Shown piece by piece: positions 8,974 through 17,980 of a stretch of DNA of 64,000 nucleotides; within the stretch, counting starts at the first letter, position 1; each line of letters begins with the position of its first letter. The notes beneath the pieces were generated by a model. That model was not told where the DNA came from and did no database searches. It saw nothing but the letters and a program-made list of their open reading frames with translations. Both the position numbers and the translations under genes were made by a program. Origin of the DNA: Hyphomicrobiales bacterium (GTDB taxonomy: Bacteria > Pseudomonadota > Alphaproteobacteria > Rhizobiales > Xanthobacteraceae); contig JAKFYI010000010.1 in assembly GCA_021730985.1 (NCBI GenBank), positions 50,154-114,153 on the forward strand, given 5' to 3'.

Positions 8974-10205
8974 TGGCGCTGCCCGAGGCCGAGCCGTCGC
9001 CGCGGCTGATGGGCCACCGGCCGTTCGCGCTGTTCTGGTGGTCGCGCGTGCTGACCATCGGCGCCTATCACATGCAGGCGGTGGCGATCGGCTGGCTGGT
9101 CTACGACCTGACCGGTAGCGCGCTCGATCTCGGCCTGGTCGGGCTGATCCAGTTCGTGCCGGTGGTGGTGCTGACACTGCTGGTCGGGCATCTCGCCGAC
9201 CGCTACGACCGAAGGCTCATCATCCGCGTCACGCAACTGGTGAACGCGATGGCCGCGGTCCTGCTGGCGGCCGGCAGCTATAACGGCTGGCTGACGCGGG
9301 AGTTCCTGTTCGCAACGGTGTTCGTGGTCGGCACGGCGCGCGCGTTCGAGACGCCGACCTGGCTCACCATGCTGCCGAGCCTGGTGCCGCCGCCGCTGAT
9401 CCCCCGCGCCGTGGCAGGCTCCGCCACGGCGAACCAATGCGCCATCATCGGCGGGCCTGCGCTCGGCGGACTGATCTACGCGGCCGGCCCAGCCATCGTG
9501 TTTTCGGTCTGCTGCGTCGCCTTCGCGATCGGGCTGGTGATGCTGTCGCTGGTCCGCGCCAAGCCGACGGTGCAGGACCGCCAGCCGCTCACACTGAAGT
9601 CGTTGTTCGCGGGCGTCAGCTTCATCCGCAGCCGGCGGCTGCTGTTCGGCGTCATCACGCTCGACATGTTCGCCATACTGCTCGGTGGCGCGACGGCCCT
9701 GCTGCCGATCTATGCCAAGGACATCCTCGGCACCGGCCCGGTCGGTCTTGGCCTGCTGCGTTCGGCGCCCGCAGTGGGCGCGCTGGTGGCGTCGATCCTG
9801 CTGGCGCGCTACCCGATCAAGCATTCGCTCGGCCGTATCATGTTCGCGGCCGTCGCGCTGTTCGGCATTTCCACCACGCTGTTTGCGGTGTCTACGTCGT
9901 TCCCGCTGTCGCTCATCACGCTGGTGGTGCTCGGCGCCTCCGACGCGGTGAGCGTGGTAATCCGCTTCGCGCTGGTGCAGGTCGAGACGCCGGACCCGAT
10001 GCTGGGCCGCGTCAGCGCCATCAACGGCCTGTTCACCGGGACGTCGAACACGCTGGGCGATTTCCGGGCCGGCCTGACCGCGGCTTGGTTCGGCACCGTG
10101 CCGTCGGTGCTGATCGGCGGAATCGGCACAATCGTGGTGGCGCTGCTCTGGATGAAGCTGTTTCCCGAGCTTCGGGAGATCAAAGAGTTCAAGACCCGGA
10201 CCTGA
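8973..10205 (+). CDS. MFS transporter (EntS/MFS_3-like)
   Basis: A 410-residue inner-membrane protein with about 12 transmembrane helices. The loop between helices 2 and 3 carries the major facilitator signature GHLADRYDRR near residue 73, and the N-terminus FALFWWSRVLTIGAYHMQAVAIGW is typical of the MFS_3 exporter group related to the enterobactin exporter. The start ATG overlaps the stop of the acetyltransferase gene (TGATG), so the two are very probably translated together. Substrate cannot be read from sequence; export of an acetylated metabolite is only a possibility. Confidence 0.88.
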   Translation: MALPEAEPSPRLMGHRPFALFWWSRVLTIGAYHMQAVAIGWLVYDLTGSALDLGLVGLIQFVPVVVLTLLVGHLADRYDRRLIIRVTQLVNAMAAVLLAAGSYNGWLTREFLFATVFVVGTARAFETPTWLTMLPSLVPPPLIPRAVAGSATANQCAIIGGPALGGLIYAAGPAIVFSVCCVAFAIGLVMLSLVRAKPTVQDRQPLTLKSLFAGVSFIRSRRLLFGVITLDMFAILLGGATALLPIYAKDILGTGPVGLGLLRSAPAVGALVASILLARYPIKHSLGRIMFAAVALFGISTTLFAVSTSFPLSLITLVVLGASDAVSVVIRFALVQVETPDPMLGRVSAINGLFTGTSNTLGDFRAGLTAAWFGTVPSVLIGGIGTIVVALLWMKLFPELREIKEFKTRT

Positions 10206-10267
10206 CGCGGTTGCCCGCCCCTGCCGCTTCGACCTATCGTCGAGGTTGCAATCACAGCGAGGGTTCC

Positions 10268-11251
10268 ATGCACGTTCTGATAACGGGCGCCGCCGGCATG
10301 ATCGGCCGCAAGCTGACCGAGCGCCTGGTGGTGGACCGCGCGCTCAATGGCCAGCCGGTCGACCGGCTCACTTTGGTGGACATCGTCGCGCCAGTGCGGC
10401 CCGCGAGCTTCTCGGACCACGTCAAGACGCGCGCCGCCGACCTCGCCGTGCCCGGCACCGCCACCAAGGCGGTGTCGGAGCGCCCCGACGTCATCTTCCA
10501 TCTGGCCGGCGTGGTGTCCGGCGAGGCCGAGCTCGATTTCGAGAAGGGCTACTGGGTCAATCTCGACGGCTCGCGCGCACTGCTCGAAGCGATCCGCGCC
10601 GTCGGCGAGGGCTACAAGCCGCGCGTGGTGTTCTCATCGTCGATGGCGGTGTTCGGCGCGCCGTTCCCGCATGCCATCCCGGACGAATTCCACCTCACGC
10701 CGCTGACCTCTTACGGCACCCAAAAGGCGATCACCGAGCTGCTGCTTGCCGACTACACGCGCCGTGGCATTCTCGAAGGCGTCGCGATCCGGCTGCCGTC
10801 AATCGTGGTGCGGCCGGGCAAGCCGAACAAGGCGGCGTCGGGATTCTTCTCCGGCATCATCCGCGAGCCGCTGGCCGGCATGGATGCCATCCTGCCGGTG
10901 AAAGAGTCGGTGGTGCACACCCACGCCAGTCCGCGCGCCGCCATCGGCTTCCTCATCCACGCCGCAGGTCTCGACCGCGACAAGCTCGGGCACCGCATCG
11001 CGCTCAACATGCCGGGCGTCACCTGCACGGTGGGCGAGCAGATCGAGGCTTTGCGCCGCGTTGCCGGCGACAAGGTCGCGTCGCGCATCCGCCGCGAGCC
11101 GGACGCGCTGATCGTGCGGATCGTCGATGGCTGGCCGCACCGGTTCGACCCGCAGCGCGCGATTGAGTTGGGCTTCCAGGCCGAGAACTCGTTCGAGGAG
11201 ATTATCCGCATTCATATCGACGAGGATTTGGGCGGGAAGATCGCGGCGTAG
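10268..11251 (+). CDS. denD: NAD-dependent epimerase/dehydratase, D-erythronate dehydrogenase-like
   Basis: A 327-residue extended short-chain dehydrogenase. The NAD-binding motif TGAAGMIG is at residues 6-13, the serine strand FSSSMAVFG lies near 125, and the catalytic YGTQK (YxxxK) near 152. Sequence style and length match DenD-like enzymes that oxidise D-erythronate at C3 in tetronate catabolism. Neighbouring sugar-acid and RraA/Bug genes elsewhere in the window make acid-sugar use plausible. The frame is open upstream into the MFS gene, but the ATG at 10268, 62 bases after that gene and preceded by a GAGGG site, is the natural start. Substrate identity is inferred. Confidence 0.75.
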   Translation: MHVLITGAAGMIGRKLTERLVVDRALNGQPVDRLTLVDIVAPVRPASFSDHVKTRAADLAVPGTATKAVSERPDVIFHLAGVVSGEAELDFEKGYWVNLDGSRALLEAIRAVGEGYKPRVVFSSSMAVFGAPFPHAIPDEFHLTPLTSYGTQKAITELLLADYTRRGILEGVAIRLPSIVVRPGKPNKAASGFFSGIIREPLAGMDAILPVKESVVHTHASPRAAIGFLIHAAGLDRDKLGHRIALNMPGVTCTVGEQIEALRRVAGDKVASRIRREPDALIVRIVDGWPHRFDPQRAIELGFQAENSFEEIIRIHIDEDLGGKIAA

Positions 11252-11272
11252 CTTCGTACCCTCTCCTCGTCC

Positions 11273-11986
11273 ATGAAATTCCCCACTCCTCTCATCCCTG
11301 CCACGCTCGTCAAACGCTACAAGCGCTTCCTCGCCGACGTAGTGCTGCCCGATGGCAGCACCATCACCGCGCACGTCGCCAATCCCGGCGCGATGACCGG
11401 GCTCGCCGCGCCCGGCGCACGGGTGTGGCTCTCCAAGTCCGACAGCAAGACCCGCAAGCTCGCGCATAGCTGGGAGCTGATCGAGGTCGATTTCGGCACC
11501 GGCACCGAGCTGGTCGGCGTCAACACCGCGCATCCGAACCCGCTGGTTGGCGCGGCATTGGCCGCGGGCACCATTCCCGAACTTGCGGGCTACGCCGGCA
11601 TTCGCCGCGAGGTGAAGTACGGCAAGAACTCTCGGATCGACTTCCTGCTGGAGGATCCGAAGCGGCCGTCCTGCTACGTCGAGATCAAGAACGTGCACTT
11701 GATGCGCAAGACGGGACTTGCCGAATTTCCCGACGCCAAGACTGAGCGAGGCGCCAAGCATCTCGAAGAACTGGGCGATATGGTGGAGGCCGGCCACCGT
11801 GCCGTGATGCTCTATCTGATCCAGATCGGCTCGGCGACGCGCTTCGCGCTCGCCCGCGACATCGATCCGAAATACGCGATCGCGTTCGACCGCGCCAGTA
11901 CTCGCGGCGTCGAGGCCATCGCGTATCGTTGCACGATCGAATGCGGCGGCATCGAGATTGCGGCGCCTGTTGCGATTGTCGGCTAG
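11273..11986 (+). CDS. sfsA: DNA/RNA nuclease SfsA
   Basis: A 237-residue protein matching SfsA over its whole length. Conserved segments are [12 protein letters not shown] near residue 12, the AHVANPGAM(T)GL segment near 34, [12 protein letters not shown] near 92, and the acidic/lysine cluster SRIDFLLED...[10 protein letters not shown] near 120-145 followed by [16 protein letters not shown]. These fit the PD-(D/E)xK-like fold ascribed to this family, formerly called sugar fermentation stimulation protein. It begins 21 bases after the dehydrogenase gene and ends 9 bases before the CoA-transferase gene, so it is probably carried on the same transcript. Confidence 0.93.
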   Translation: MKFPTPLIPATLVKRYKRFLADVVLPDGSTITAHVANPGAMTGLAAPGARVWLSKSDSKTRKLAHSWELIEVDFGTGTELVGVNTAHPNPLVGAALAAGTIPELAGYAGIRREVKYGKNSRIDFLLEDPKRPSCYVEIKNVHLMRKTGLAEFPDAKTERGAKHLEELGDMVEAGHRAVMLYLIQIGSATRFALARDIDPKYAIAFDRASTRGVEAIAYRCTIECGGIEIAAPVAIVG

Positions 11987-11995
11987 ACTGAACCC

Positions 11996-13213
11996 ATGGC
12001 AAAGCCACCGATCCAATTCGACGCCACGGCGACGGGCCCGCTCACCGGCATCCGCGTGCTCGACATGTCGCGCCTCGTCGCCGGTAACATGCTGACGCTT
12101 CAACTCGGCGACTTCGGTGCGGACGTCATCAAGATCGAGCCGCCGGAAGGCGATCCGTTGCGCGACTGGAAGGACGACGGCAAATCGCTGCACTGGAAGA
12201 CCTACTGCCGCAACAAGCGCTCCATCGTTCTCAATCTGCGAAACGAGGCGGCAAAGGACGCGCTCAAGAAGCTCGCCGCCAGCGCCGACGTGCTGATCGA
12301 GAACTACCGGCCCGGCACGCTGGAGGAAATGGCGCTCGGGCCCGACGTGCTGCACCGGGTCAATCCCGATCTCATCATCGTGCGCGTTTCAGGCTTCGGT
12401 CAGACCGGACCCTACGCACCGCATCCCGGCTTCGGCACACTGGTCGAGGCGATGAGCGGCTTCGCCTCGCGCACCGGATTTCCAGATCGCGAGCCGGTGC
12501 TGCCGCCGCTCGCGCTGGCCGACATGATGGCGGGACTGTATGGCGCGTTCGCCACCGTCACCGCGTTGCGCGCAAGAGAACAAGGCATCACAAAAGGCCA
12601 GGTGATCGATCTCTCGCTGCTGGAATCGGTCTTCTCGGTGCTCGGACCGGAGGCCGGCATCTACGCCGTCACCGGCAAGGTCAAGGAGCGCTCGGGCAGC
12701 GCGTCGAACACCTCGTCGCCGCGCAACGTGTACCGCTGCTCGGACGGGCAATACATCGCGGTGTCCGCCTCGATCCAGGCAATGGCGAAGCGGCTGTTCG
12801 GCGTGATCGGCAAGCCGGAGATGATCGAGGACCCGCGCTTTCGCAGCAACACCGACCGCGTCAAGAACCGCACGCTGGTGGATTCCGAGGTCGGCGCCTG
12901 GTTCGCCGCCAAGACCCGCGAGCAGGCGCTACGCATCATGCGCGAGGCGAGCGTCACGGTCGGCCCGGTGTATTCCATCGCCGATGCGGTGAAGGACGAG
13001 CATTTTCGCGAACGCGGCATCATCGTCGATGTGGAAGATCGCGAGCTCGGCGCGCTGCCGATGCACAACATCCTGCCGCGATTGTCAGCCACGCCCGGAG
13101 TCTGGCAAAGGCCGGCGCCGGATTTGGGCGAGCACACGGATGCGTTGTTGAAAGAGGCCGGCTTTAGCGCGGACGAGATCGCGCGATTGAGGAAAGACGG
13201 CGCGGTGGCTTAG
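11996..13213 (+). CDS. CaiB/BaiF (class III) CoA-transferase
   Basis: A 405-residue family III CoA-transferase, which moves CoA between acyl-CoAs and free acids. The N-terminal signature DMSRLVAGNMLTLQLGDFGADVIKIEPP at residues 21-50, the KTYCRNKRSIVLNL segment, ADVLIENYRPGTLEEM near 100 and the catalytic aspartate in PPLALADMMAG near residue 177 are all present. It would activate or recycle organic acids in the cytoplasm. It follows sfsA by 9 bases and ends the co-directional block; a palindromic repeat follows. The acid substrate cannot be assigned. Confidence 0.93.
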   Translation: MAKPPIQFDATATGPLTGIRVLDMSRLVAGNMLTLQLGDFGADVIKIEPPEGDPLRDWKDDGKSLHWKTYCRNKRSIVLNLRNEAAKDALKKLAASADVLIENYRPGTLEEMALGPDVLHRVNPDLIIVRVSGFGQTGPYAPHPGFGTLVEAMSGFASRTGFPDREPVLPPLALADMMAGLYGAFATVTALRAREQGITKGQVIDLSLLESVFSVLGPEAGIYAVTGKVKERSGSASNTSSPRNVYRCSDGQYIAVSASIQAMAKRLFGVIGKPEMIEDPRFRSNTDRVKNRTLVDSEVGAWFAAKTREQALRIMREASVTVGPVYSIADAVKDEHFRERGIIVDVEDRELGALPMHNILPRLSATPGVWQRPAPDLGEHTDALLKEAGFSADEIARLRKDGAVA

Positions 13214-13237
13214 CCATCTCGCCACTTGCTCCGTTCA

Positions 13238-13380
13238 CCTCGCCCCGCTTGCGGGGAGAGGTCGGCCCGCCGGAGCTTTAGCGGAGGCGGGTCGGGTGAG
13301 GGGGACTCTCGATAGAGATCGCTCTTGGATATTCCCCCTCACCCCACCCCTCTCCCCGCAAGCGGGGAGAGGGGGTGAGA
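13238..13380. repeat. Interspersed repeat with CTCTCCCCGC(A)AGCGGGGAGAG arms
   Basis: A convergent intergenic region carrying facing GGGGAGAG palindromes at both ends (about 13240-13260 and 13349-13373) with a CACCC/GGGTG inner part. The same element type recurs at 22766-22890. It may incidentally terminate transcription, but the repetition marks it as an interspersed element. Confidence 0.75.
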
Positions 13381-13399
13381 GATCGGCACGCTCGTCACA

Positions 13400-14305
13400 T
13401 CAATTCCTGATGAACGTGCCGTCTCGTAACTCGGCCACCGCCTGCCGCAGTTCGGCCTGCGTGTTCATCACGATCGGCCCGTGCCAGGCGACCGGCTCCT
13501 GGATCGGCTTGCCGGACACCAGCAGGAAGCGCACGCCCTGCTCGCCCGCCTGCACCGTCACCTCGTCGCCGGAGTCGAACAGCACCAGCGAGCGGTCGCC
13601 CGCCTTCTCGCGCACCACGATCTCCTGGCCGGCGATCTCCTTCTCGACCAGCACGCCGAACGGCTGCGACGAGCCGGAGAACGTGCCCGAGCCTTCGAAC
13701 ACATAGGCGAAGGCGTGCCGCTCGGTCTCGACCTTTAGCGTCTTGCGCTGACCGGCCGGGACGAACACGTCGATGTAGCGCGGATCGGCGGCGACGCCTT
13801 CGACCGGGCCTTTCCGGCCCCAGAATTCGCCGGTGATGACGCGCACCTTGGTGCCGTCGTCATCGACGATCTCCGGAATCTCGCCCGCCTTCACGTCCTG
13901 GTAGCGCGGCGCCGTCATCTTCTGCGACGACGGCAGATTGGCCCAGAGCTGGAAACCGTGCATGCGGCCCTTCTCGTCGCCGTGCGGCATTTCCTGATGG
14001 AGAATGCCGCGGCCCGCCGTCATCCACTGCACGTCGCCTGCGCCGAGCGTGCCGCGGTTCCCCAGGCTGTCGCCGTGATCGACGGTGCCTGCGAGAACGT
14101 AAGTGATGGTCTCGATGCCGCGATGCGGATGCCACGGAAAGCCGGCGCTGTAGTCGGCCGGATTGTCGTTGCGGAAGTCATCGAACAGCAGGAACGGATC
14201 GAACTCGCTCGTCTTGCCGAACCCGAAGGCGCGGCGCAGCTTGACGCCGGCGCCCTCCATGGCCGGCTGCGACTGCACGATGCTCTTCACAGGGCGGATG
14301 GACAT
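13400..14305 (-). CDS. Pirin family protein
   Basis: A 301-residue bicupin. The N-terminal cupin holds the metal-binding histidines in FPWHPHRGIETITYVL near residues 56-60 and RGILHQEMPHG near 100, with HGFQLWANLP after it, matching the iron-binding site of pirins. Some pirins show quercetinase activity or modulate regulators, and this one could be either. It is the likely downstream partner of the FMN reductase gene on the same strand (36 bases apart), suggesting a shared redox or stress-related unit controlled by the HxlR regulator beyond it. Confidence 0.92.
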   Translation of the reverse strand: MSIRPVKSIVQSQPAMEGAGVKLRRAFGFGKTSEFDPFLLFDDFRNDNPADYSAGFPWHPHRGIETITYVLAGTVDHGDSLGNRGTLGAGDVQWMTAGRGILHQEMPHGDEKGRMHGFQLWANLPSSQKMTAPRYQDVKAGEIPEIVDDDGTKVRVITGEFWGRKGPVEGVAADPRYIDVFVPAGQRKTLKVETERHAFAYVFEGSGTFSGSSQPFGVLVEKEIAGQEIVVREKAGDRSLVLFDSGDEVTVQAGEQGVRFLLVSGKPIQEPVAWHGPIVMNTQAELRQAVAELRDGTFIRN

Positions 14306-14341
14306 GACACGAACCCTCCTCTCATTTCGCTACGCAGGCAT

Positions 14342-14905
14342 TCACCAAGCAGCTTTGGCCGCGGGCCGCGCGACCAGCGCGGCCAACTGATCGACGAAGC
14401 CTTGCAGGAACTTGCGCGTGCCTTCGTCGGTCACATTGTTCTCGTCGTCGATGAGTTCCGGCTTGAACTGCAGATAAGCCTCGCCGGCCACCAGCAGGAC
14501 GCCTTGCGCGCCGAGGATCTGTCGCAGGTGCTGTTGCGCCAGCGCGGTGCTGATCGCGCCCGGCGACGTGCCGGTCACCGCCGCGATCTTGCCGGTCCAT
14601 GAGTTCTGGCCCCACGGCCGCGCACCCCAGTCGATGGCGTTCTTCAGCACCGCGGGGATCGAGCGGCTGTGCTCGGGGGTAACGAACAGAATGGCGTTCG
14701 CCGCGGCGAGCTCGGCCTTGAAGCGCGCGACCGGCTTCGGCAGGTCGGCTTCGTGATCCTGGTTGTACATCGGCAGATCGTCGATCTGCGCAAGGCTGGC
14801 ATCGAATTTCGCAGAGCCTAGCTTTGCCAGCGCCTGAGCCAGCTTCTTATTGATGGAATCGCGGCGGTTGCTGCCAACCACGATGGAGACCTTGAATTGT
14901 GCCAT
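14342..14905 (-). CDS. NADPH-dependent FMN reductase / NAD(P)H:quinone reductase-like flavoprotein
   Basis: A 187-residue flavodoxin-like protein. The N-terminal strand FKVSIVVGSNRRDSINKKLA supplies the FMN phosphate-binding loop, and the TPEHSRSIPAVLKNAIDW motif near residue 75 is diagnostic of the ChrR/NQR-type FMN_red family, which reduces flavins, quinones or azo compounds. The ATG at 14905 is chosen because the family begins there; the longer open frame reaches into the divergent regulator. It is transcribed away from the HxlR regulator gene across a 52-base gap, the usual arrangement for a regulator and its target. Confidence 0.9.
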   Translation of the reverse strand: MAQFKVSIVVGSNRRDSINKKLAQALAKLGSAKFDASLAQIDDLPMYNQDHEADLPKPVARFKAELAAANAILFVTPEHSRSIPAVLKNAIDWGARPWGQNSWTGKIAAVTGTSPGAISTALAQQHLRQILGAQGVLLVAGEAYLQFKPELIDDENNVTDEGTRKFLQGFVDQLAALVARPAAKAAW

Positions 14906-14957
14906 GGGAACGTTACCTTTCGTGCCAGAGTTATTAATTGTTACCAGGGCTAAATAG
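14906..14957. promoter_or_regulatory. Divergent promoter region between FMN reductase and HxlR genes
   Basis: This 52-base AT-richer gap separates the divergent reductase and regulator. It contains two direct GTTACC hexamers at 14912-14917 and 14940-14945 with a TTATTAAT core between them. By analogy with HxlR/target pairs this is the likely operator, but the exact site is not proven. Confidence 0.45.
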
Positions 14958-15359
14958 ATGACTGCGCAGCGCAAGCAAGAAGGCACAAAATCCATACCCG
15001 GTACCCTCCATGTGCCCGAGGAATGCCGGCAGGTGAGCGAGGTCTTGCAGCGGATCGGCGACAAATGGACCGTCCTGGTGGTCGGCGAGCTGGGCGGCGG
15101 ACCGAGGCGCTTCAACGAAATCCGCCGCGGCCTCGGCAGCATTTCGCAGCGGATGCTGACGCTGACGCTGCGCGGACTGGAGCGCGACGGGCTGGTGACG
15201 CGCACTGTGTTCCCGACCGTGCCGCCACGGGTGGACTACGAACTCACCAAGCTCGGGCGCTCGCTGCTCGATCCGGTCAACCAGCTCGGCTCATGGGCAC
15301 GGCAGAACCAGCCTGCGATCCGGCAGGCACGCGAAAAATTCGACGCGGTGGCGCGCTGA
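14958..15359 (+). CDS. HxlR-family winged-helix transcriptional regulator
   Basis: A 133-residue regulator. The family pattern begins around residue 20 with [19 protein letters not shown], followed by [19 protein letters not shown], the recognition-helix region, then [21 protein letters not shown], the wing, and [15 protein letters not shown] conserved cysteine (Cys23, as in HypR/HxlR members that sense electrophiles or quinones) is present. It is divergently paired with an FMN/quinone reductase gene and the pirin gene, so it probably represses those in response to reactive compounds. That regulatory link is inferred from layout. Confidence 0.92.
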   Translation: MTAQRKQEGTKSIPGTLHVPEECRQVSEVLQRIGDKWTVLVVGELGGGPRRFNEIRRGLGSISQRMLTLTLRGLERDGLVTRTVFPTVPPRVDYELTKLGRSLLDPVNQLGSWARQNQPAIRQAREKFDAVAR

Positions 15360-15402
15360 GGCGCGCTTGCGTTGATCCCTCCAATCCTTAAATTGCGCCC
15401 CC

Positions 15403-16227
15403 ATGTCCTACGTCGATGCCGCCGTCGCCCCGCCGCGCAAGACCGGCCAGATCAAGCTGCATGGCACCGCGGCGTTCGAAGGCATGCGCAAGGCCGGCCG
15501 GCTGACGGCCGAATGCCTGGACATGCTGACCGGCGAAGTGAGCCCCGGCGTCTCGACCGAGAAGATCGACCGCCTGGTTCGCGATTTCGCGCTCGACCAC
15601 AAGGCGCTGCCCGCCACGCTGATGTACCGCGGCTACCGCAAGTCCACCTGCACGTCGCTCAATCATGTGGTTTGCCACGGCATCCCGAACGAGAAGCCGA
15701 TGAAGGAGGGCGACATCGTCAATATCGACGTCACCCTGATCCTCGACGGCTGGCACGGCGATTCCAGCCGCATGTATGCAGTGGGCGAAGTGCCGCGCCG
15801 CGCCGAGCGGCTGATGGACGTCACCTACGAGGCGATGATGCGCGGCATCGCCGCGATCCGGCCCGGCGGCACCACCGGAGACATCGGCGCCGCGATCCAG
15901 ACCTTTGTCGAGGCGCAGCACATGAGCGTGGTGCGCGACTTCTGCGGCCACGGCCTCGGCAAGCTGTTCCATGACGAGCCGAACATCGTCCACGTCGGCC
16001 GTCCGGGCGAAGGCATCGTGCTGCGGCCCGGCATGTTCTTCACCGTGGAGCCGATGATCAACCTCGGCCGCCCGCATGTGAAAGTGCTGTCCGACGGCTG
16101 GACCGCGGTGACGCGCGACCGCTCGCTGTCGGCCCAGTTCGAGCACACCATCGGCGTGACCAAGGCGGGCTGCGAGATCTTCACCGGCTCGCCCAAAGGC
16201 CTCGACAAGCCGCCGTATCGCGTCTGA
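15403..16227 (+). CDS. map: Type I methionine aminopeptidase
   Basis: A 274-residue methionine aminopeptidase that removes N-terminal Met from nascent proteins. The five metal ligands are visible: an aspartate in [14 protein letters not shown] near residue 108 and its partner Asp119, the histidine of [14 protein letters not shown] near 185, the glutamate of [10 protein letters not shown] near 217, and the last glutamate in [11 protein letters not shown] near 248. Length and order are normal for the bacterial type Ia/Ib enzyme. It is followed by radC 82 bases later on the same strand, an order common in alphaproteobacteria. Confidence 0.97.
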   Translation: MSYVDAAVAPPRKTGQIKLHGTAAFEGMRKAGRLTAECLDMLTGEVSPGVSTEKIDRLVRDFALDHKALPATLMYRGYRKSTCTSLNHVVCHGIPNEKPMKEGDIVNIDVTLILDGWHGDSSRMYAVGEVPRRAERLMDVTYEAMMRGIAAIRPGGTTGDIGAAIQTFVEAQHMSVVRDFCGHGLGKLFHDEPNIVHVGRPGEGIVLRPGMFFTVEPMINLGRPHVKVLSDGWTAVTRDRSLSAQFEHTIGVTKAGCEIFTGSPKGLDKPPYRV

Positions 16228-16309
16228 CCGCCGCGCGCGCCGCTTGGCGATTGCAAAGGTCCGCGTCTGCCATCATCCTACCCGGACAGGTTGCGTTCGG
16301 GTGGGGCCA

Positions 16310-17050
16310 ATGCCTGCAAAGAGCCGCAAAAGCGGCGAGGAAACCGGTCTGGCCGAACGGCCGGCGCGCGAGGAAGCGCTGCCGCATTATCTCGGCCATA
16401 GGGACCGGCTGCGCGCGCGATTTAGCGAGGCCGGCTCGGATGCCTTGAGCGACTACGAGATGCTGGAGCTGGTGCTGTTCCGCGCGCTGCCGCGCCGCGA
16501 TGTGAAGCCTCTCGCCAAGGCCCTGATCGCCAAGTTCGGCTCGTTCGCCGAGGTCATTTCCGCCCCCGAAAAACGGCTGCGCGAGGTGAAGGGGCTGGGG
16601 GAATCGGCCGCGGTCGATCTCAAGATCGTGCAGGCGGCGGCGAGCCGGCTGGCGCGCGGCAAGGTGAAGGGCAAGACCATGCTGTCGTCATGGTCCGCGG
16701 TGCTCGACTACTGCCGCACCGCGATGGCGTTCGAGGACAAGGAGCAGTTCCGCATCCTGTTCCTCGACAAGCGCAACCAGCTCATCGCCGACGAGCGGCA
16801 GCAGACCGGCACGGTGGACCACACGCCGGTCTATCCGCGCGAGGTGGTGAAGCGCGCGCTGGAATTGTCGGCGACCGCGATCATCCTGGTGCACAACCAT
16901 CCGAGCGGCGATCCCACCCCATCCCGCGCCGACATCCAGATGACGCAGTCGATCCAGGAGATCGCCAAGCCGCTCGGCATTTCGGTGCACGACCACATCA
17001 TCGTCGGCAAGGAAGGCCACGCCAGCCTGAAGGGGCTGAAGCTGATTTAG
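16310..17050 (+). CDS. radC: RadC family JAMM/MPN+ domain protein
   Basis: A 246-residue RadC protein. A helix-hairpin-helix-like N-terminal region ([21 protein letters not shown] and [15 protein letters not shown]) precedes the C-terminal JAMM domain, whose metal motif [14 protein letters not shown] lies near residue 195 with [14 protein letters not shown] just before. The role of RadC is uncertain; it was named as a DNA-repair factor. The ATG at 16310 gives the usual family length, whereas a TTG 66 bases upstream would add an unrelated tail. A lower-GC cassette begins about 100 bases downstream. Confidence 0.95.
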   Translation: MPAKSRKSGEETGLAERPAREEALPHYLGHRDRLRARFSEAGSDALSDYEMLELVLFRALPRRDVKPLAKALIAKFGSFAEVISAPEKRLREVKGLGESAAVDLKIVQAAASRLARGKVKGKTMLSSWSAVLDYCRTAMAFEDKEQFRILFLDKRNQLIADERQQTGTVDHTPVYPREVVKRALELSATAIILVHNHPSGDPTPSRADIQMTQSIQEIAKPLGISVHDHIIVGKEGHASLKGLKLI

Positions 17051-17175
17051 CATCCGACCCCACTTTCAGGCACCCGAGCGATGTGTAACATGACATAGTT
17101 CAAGGCCGGGGGGGATGAGATGCGGGGGGGCGTGAGACGCGCGGCGTTGTAGCGCGCTTTGGTGGGATTGCAGTT

Positions 17176-17976
17176 GTGGCCTGCATCGCACTTCTGAGTC
17201 TACCAAGCCATTCTCAAGAATTGCCATCACAAGTCGCGATTCCGCGCGATTTGCAATCCATTGTCGATGCGAAGATTCTTCGTGTCGCGGTTACGCAATT
17301 CAATCTACCAGCATTTCATGCGCGTGGGCCCGACGGGAGATTGATCGGTCCTGAGATCGAAATGGCGCAGCAAATCGGAACCGCCCTCAGCGTAAGAGTC
17401 GAATTCATAGAAGATGCAAAATCGTTCGACGGCGTTGTAGATTTGGTCGCTACCGGACGGAGCGACATCGGCATCAGCAAATTGTCGCAGACTTATGCCC
17501 GGTTGCGCCGTGTCCGATTTTCCGAACCTTACGTCACTCTTCGCCACGCACTGCTCTTCAATCGCGCGGTGATTGCTCGAGAGGCCGACGGTCGCCCTCC
17601 AGCCGCAGTCTTGCAGAATTATCACGGAAAGATCGGAGTCATTGCAGGCAGCGCTTACGTCGATTTCGCGTACAAGAATTTTCCAAAAGCGACCGTAGTG
17701 GAAATGCGCAACTGGGACGCTGTTATCGAAGGATTGATGAGCGGGCGGGTCGACGCAGTCTACCGCGATGAATTTGAGATCCGGCGCATTGTCAAAAGCC
17801 GACCCGCACTCAACGTTCAATTTGGTGCGGCGGCAATCGTCGATCAGCAAGCTCTTCTGTCGATTGCGATTTGCGACACCTGTTCCAAGCTGCAGCAGTT
17901 CATCAACTATCACATCGGCGCCACCAAGGGCGTCTTCACACTGAACGCACTGCTCGATTCAGAAGTGGGGAAATGA
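17176..17976 (+). CDS. Family 3 periplasmic solute-binding protein (N-terminus uncertain)
   Basis: A family 3 binding protein of about 266 residues: ILRVAVTQFNLPAFH near residue 34, LIGPEIEMAQQIGTAL near 55, GRSDIGISKLSQT near 95 and GKIGVIAGSAYVDFAYKNFP near 155. Codon use is clearly lower in GC than flanking genes. The only in-frame start is a GTG at 17176, which leaves an implausibly short leader of about 14 residues. A normal signal peptide appears if reading begins at the ATG at 17120 and one extra G is supplied in the G7 run at 17124-17130. The next gene, an acidic-solute symporter, starts 4 bases after the stop. No ABC permease is present. Confidence 0.8.
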   Translation: MACIALLSLPSHSQELPSQVAIPRDLQSIVDAKILRVAVTQFNLPAFHARGPDGRLIGPEIEMAQQIGTALSVRVEFIEDAKSFDGVVDLVATGRSDIGISKLSQTYARLRRVRFSEPYVTLRHALLFNRAVIAREADGRPPAAVLQNYHGKIGVIAGSAYVDFAYKNFPKATVVEMRNWDAVIEGLMSGRVDAVYRDEFEIRRIVKSRPALNVQFGAAAIVDQQALLSIAICDTCSKLQQFINYHIGATKGVFTLNALLDSEVGK

Positions 17977-17980
17977 TCCC

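Noticed and set aside
13238..13380. Inverted repeats as a bidirectional terminator
   Set aside because: It lies between convergent genes and may act that way, but the same sequence recurs at 22766 inside an operon, so it is better described as an interspersed repeat.
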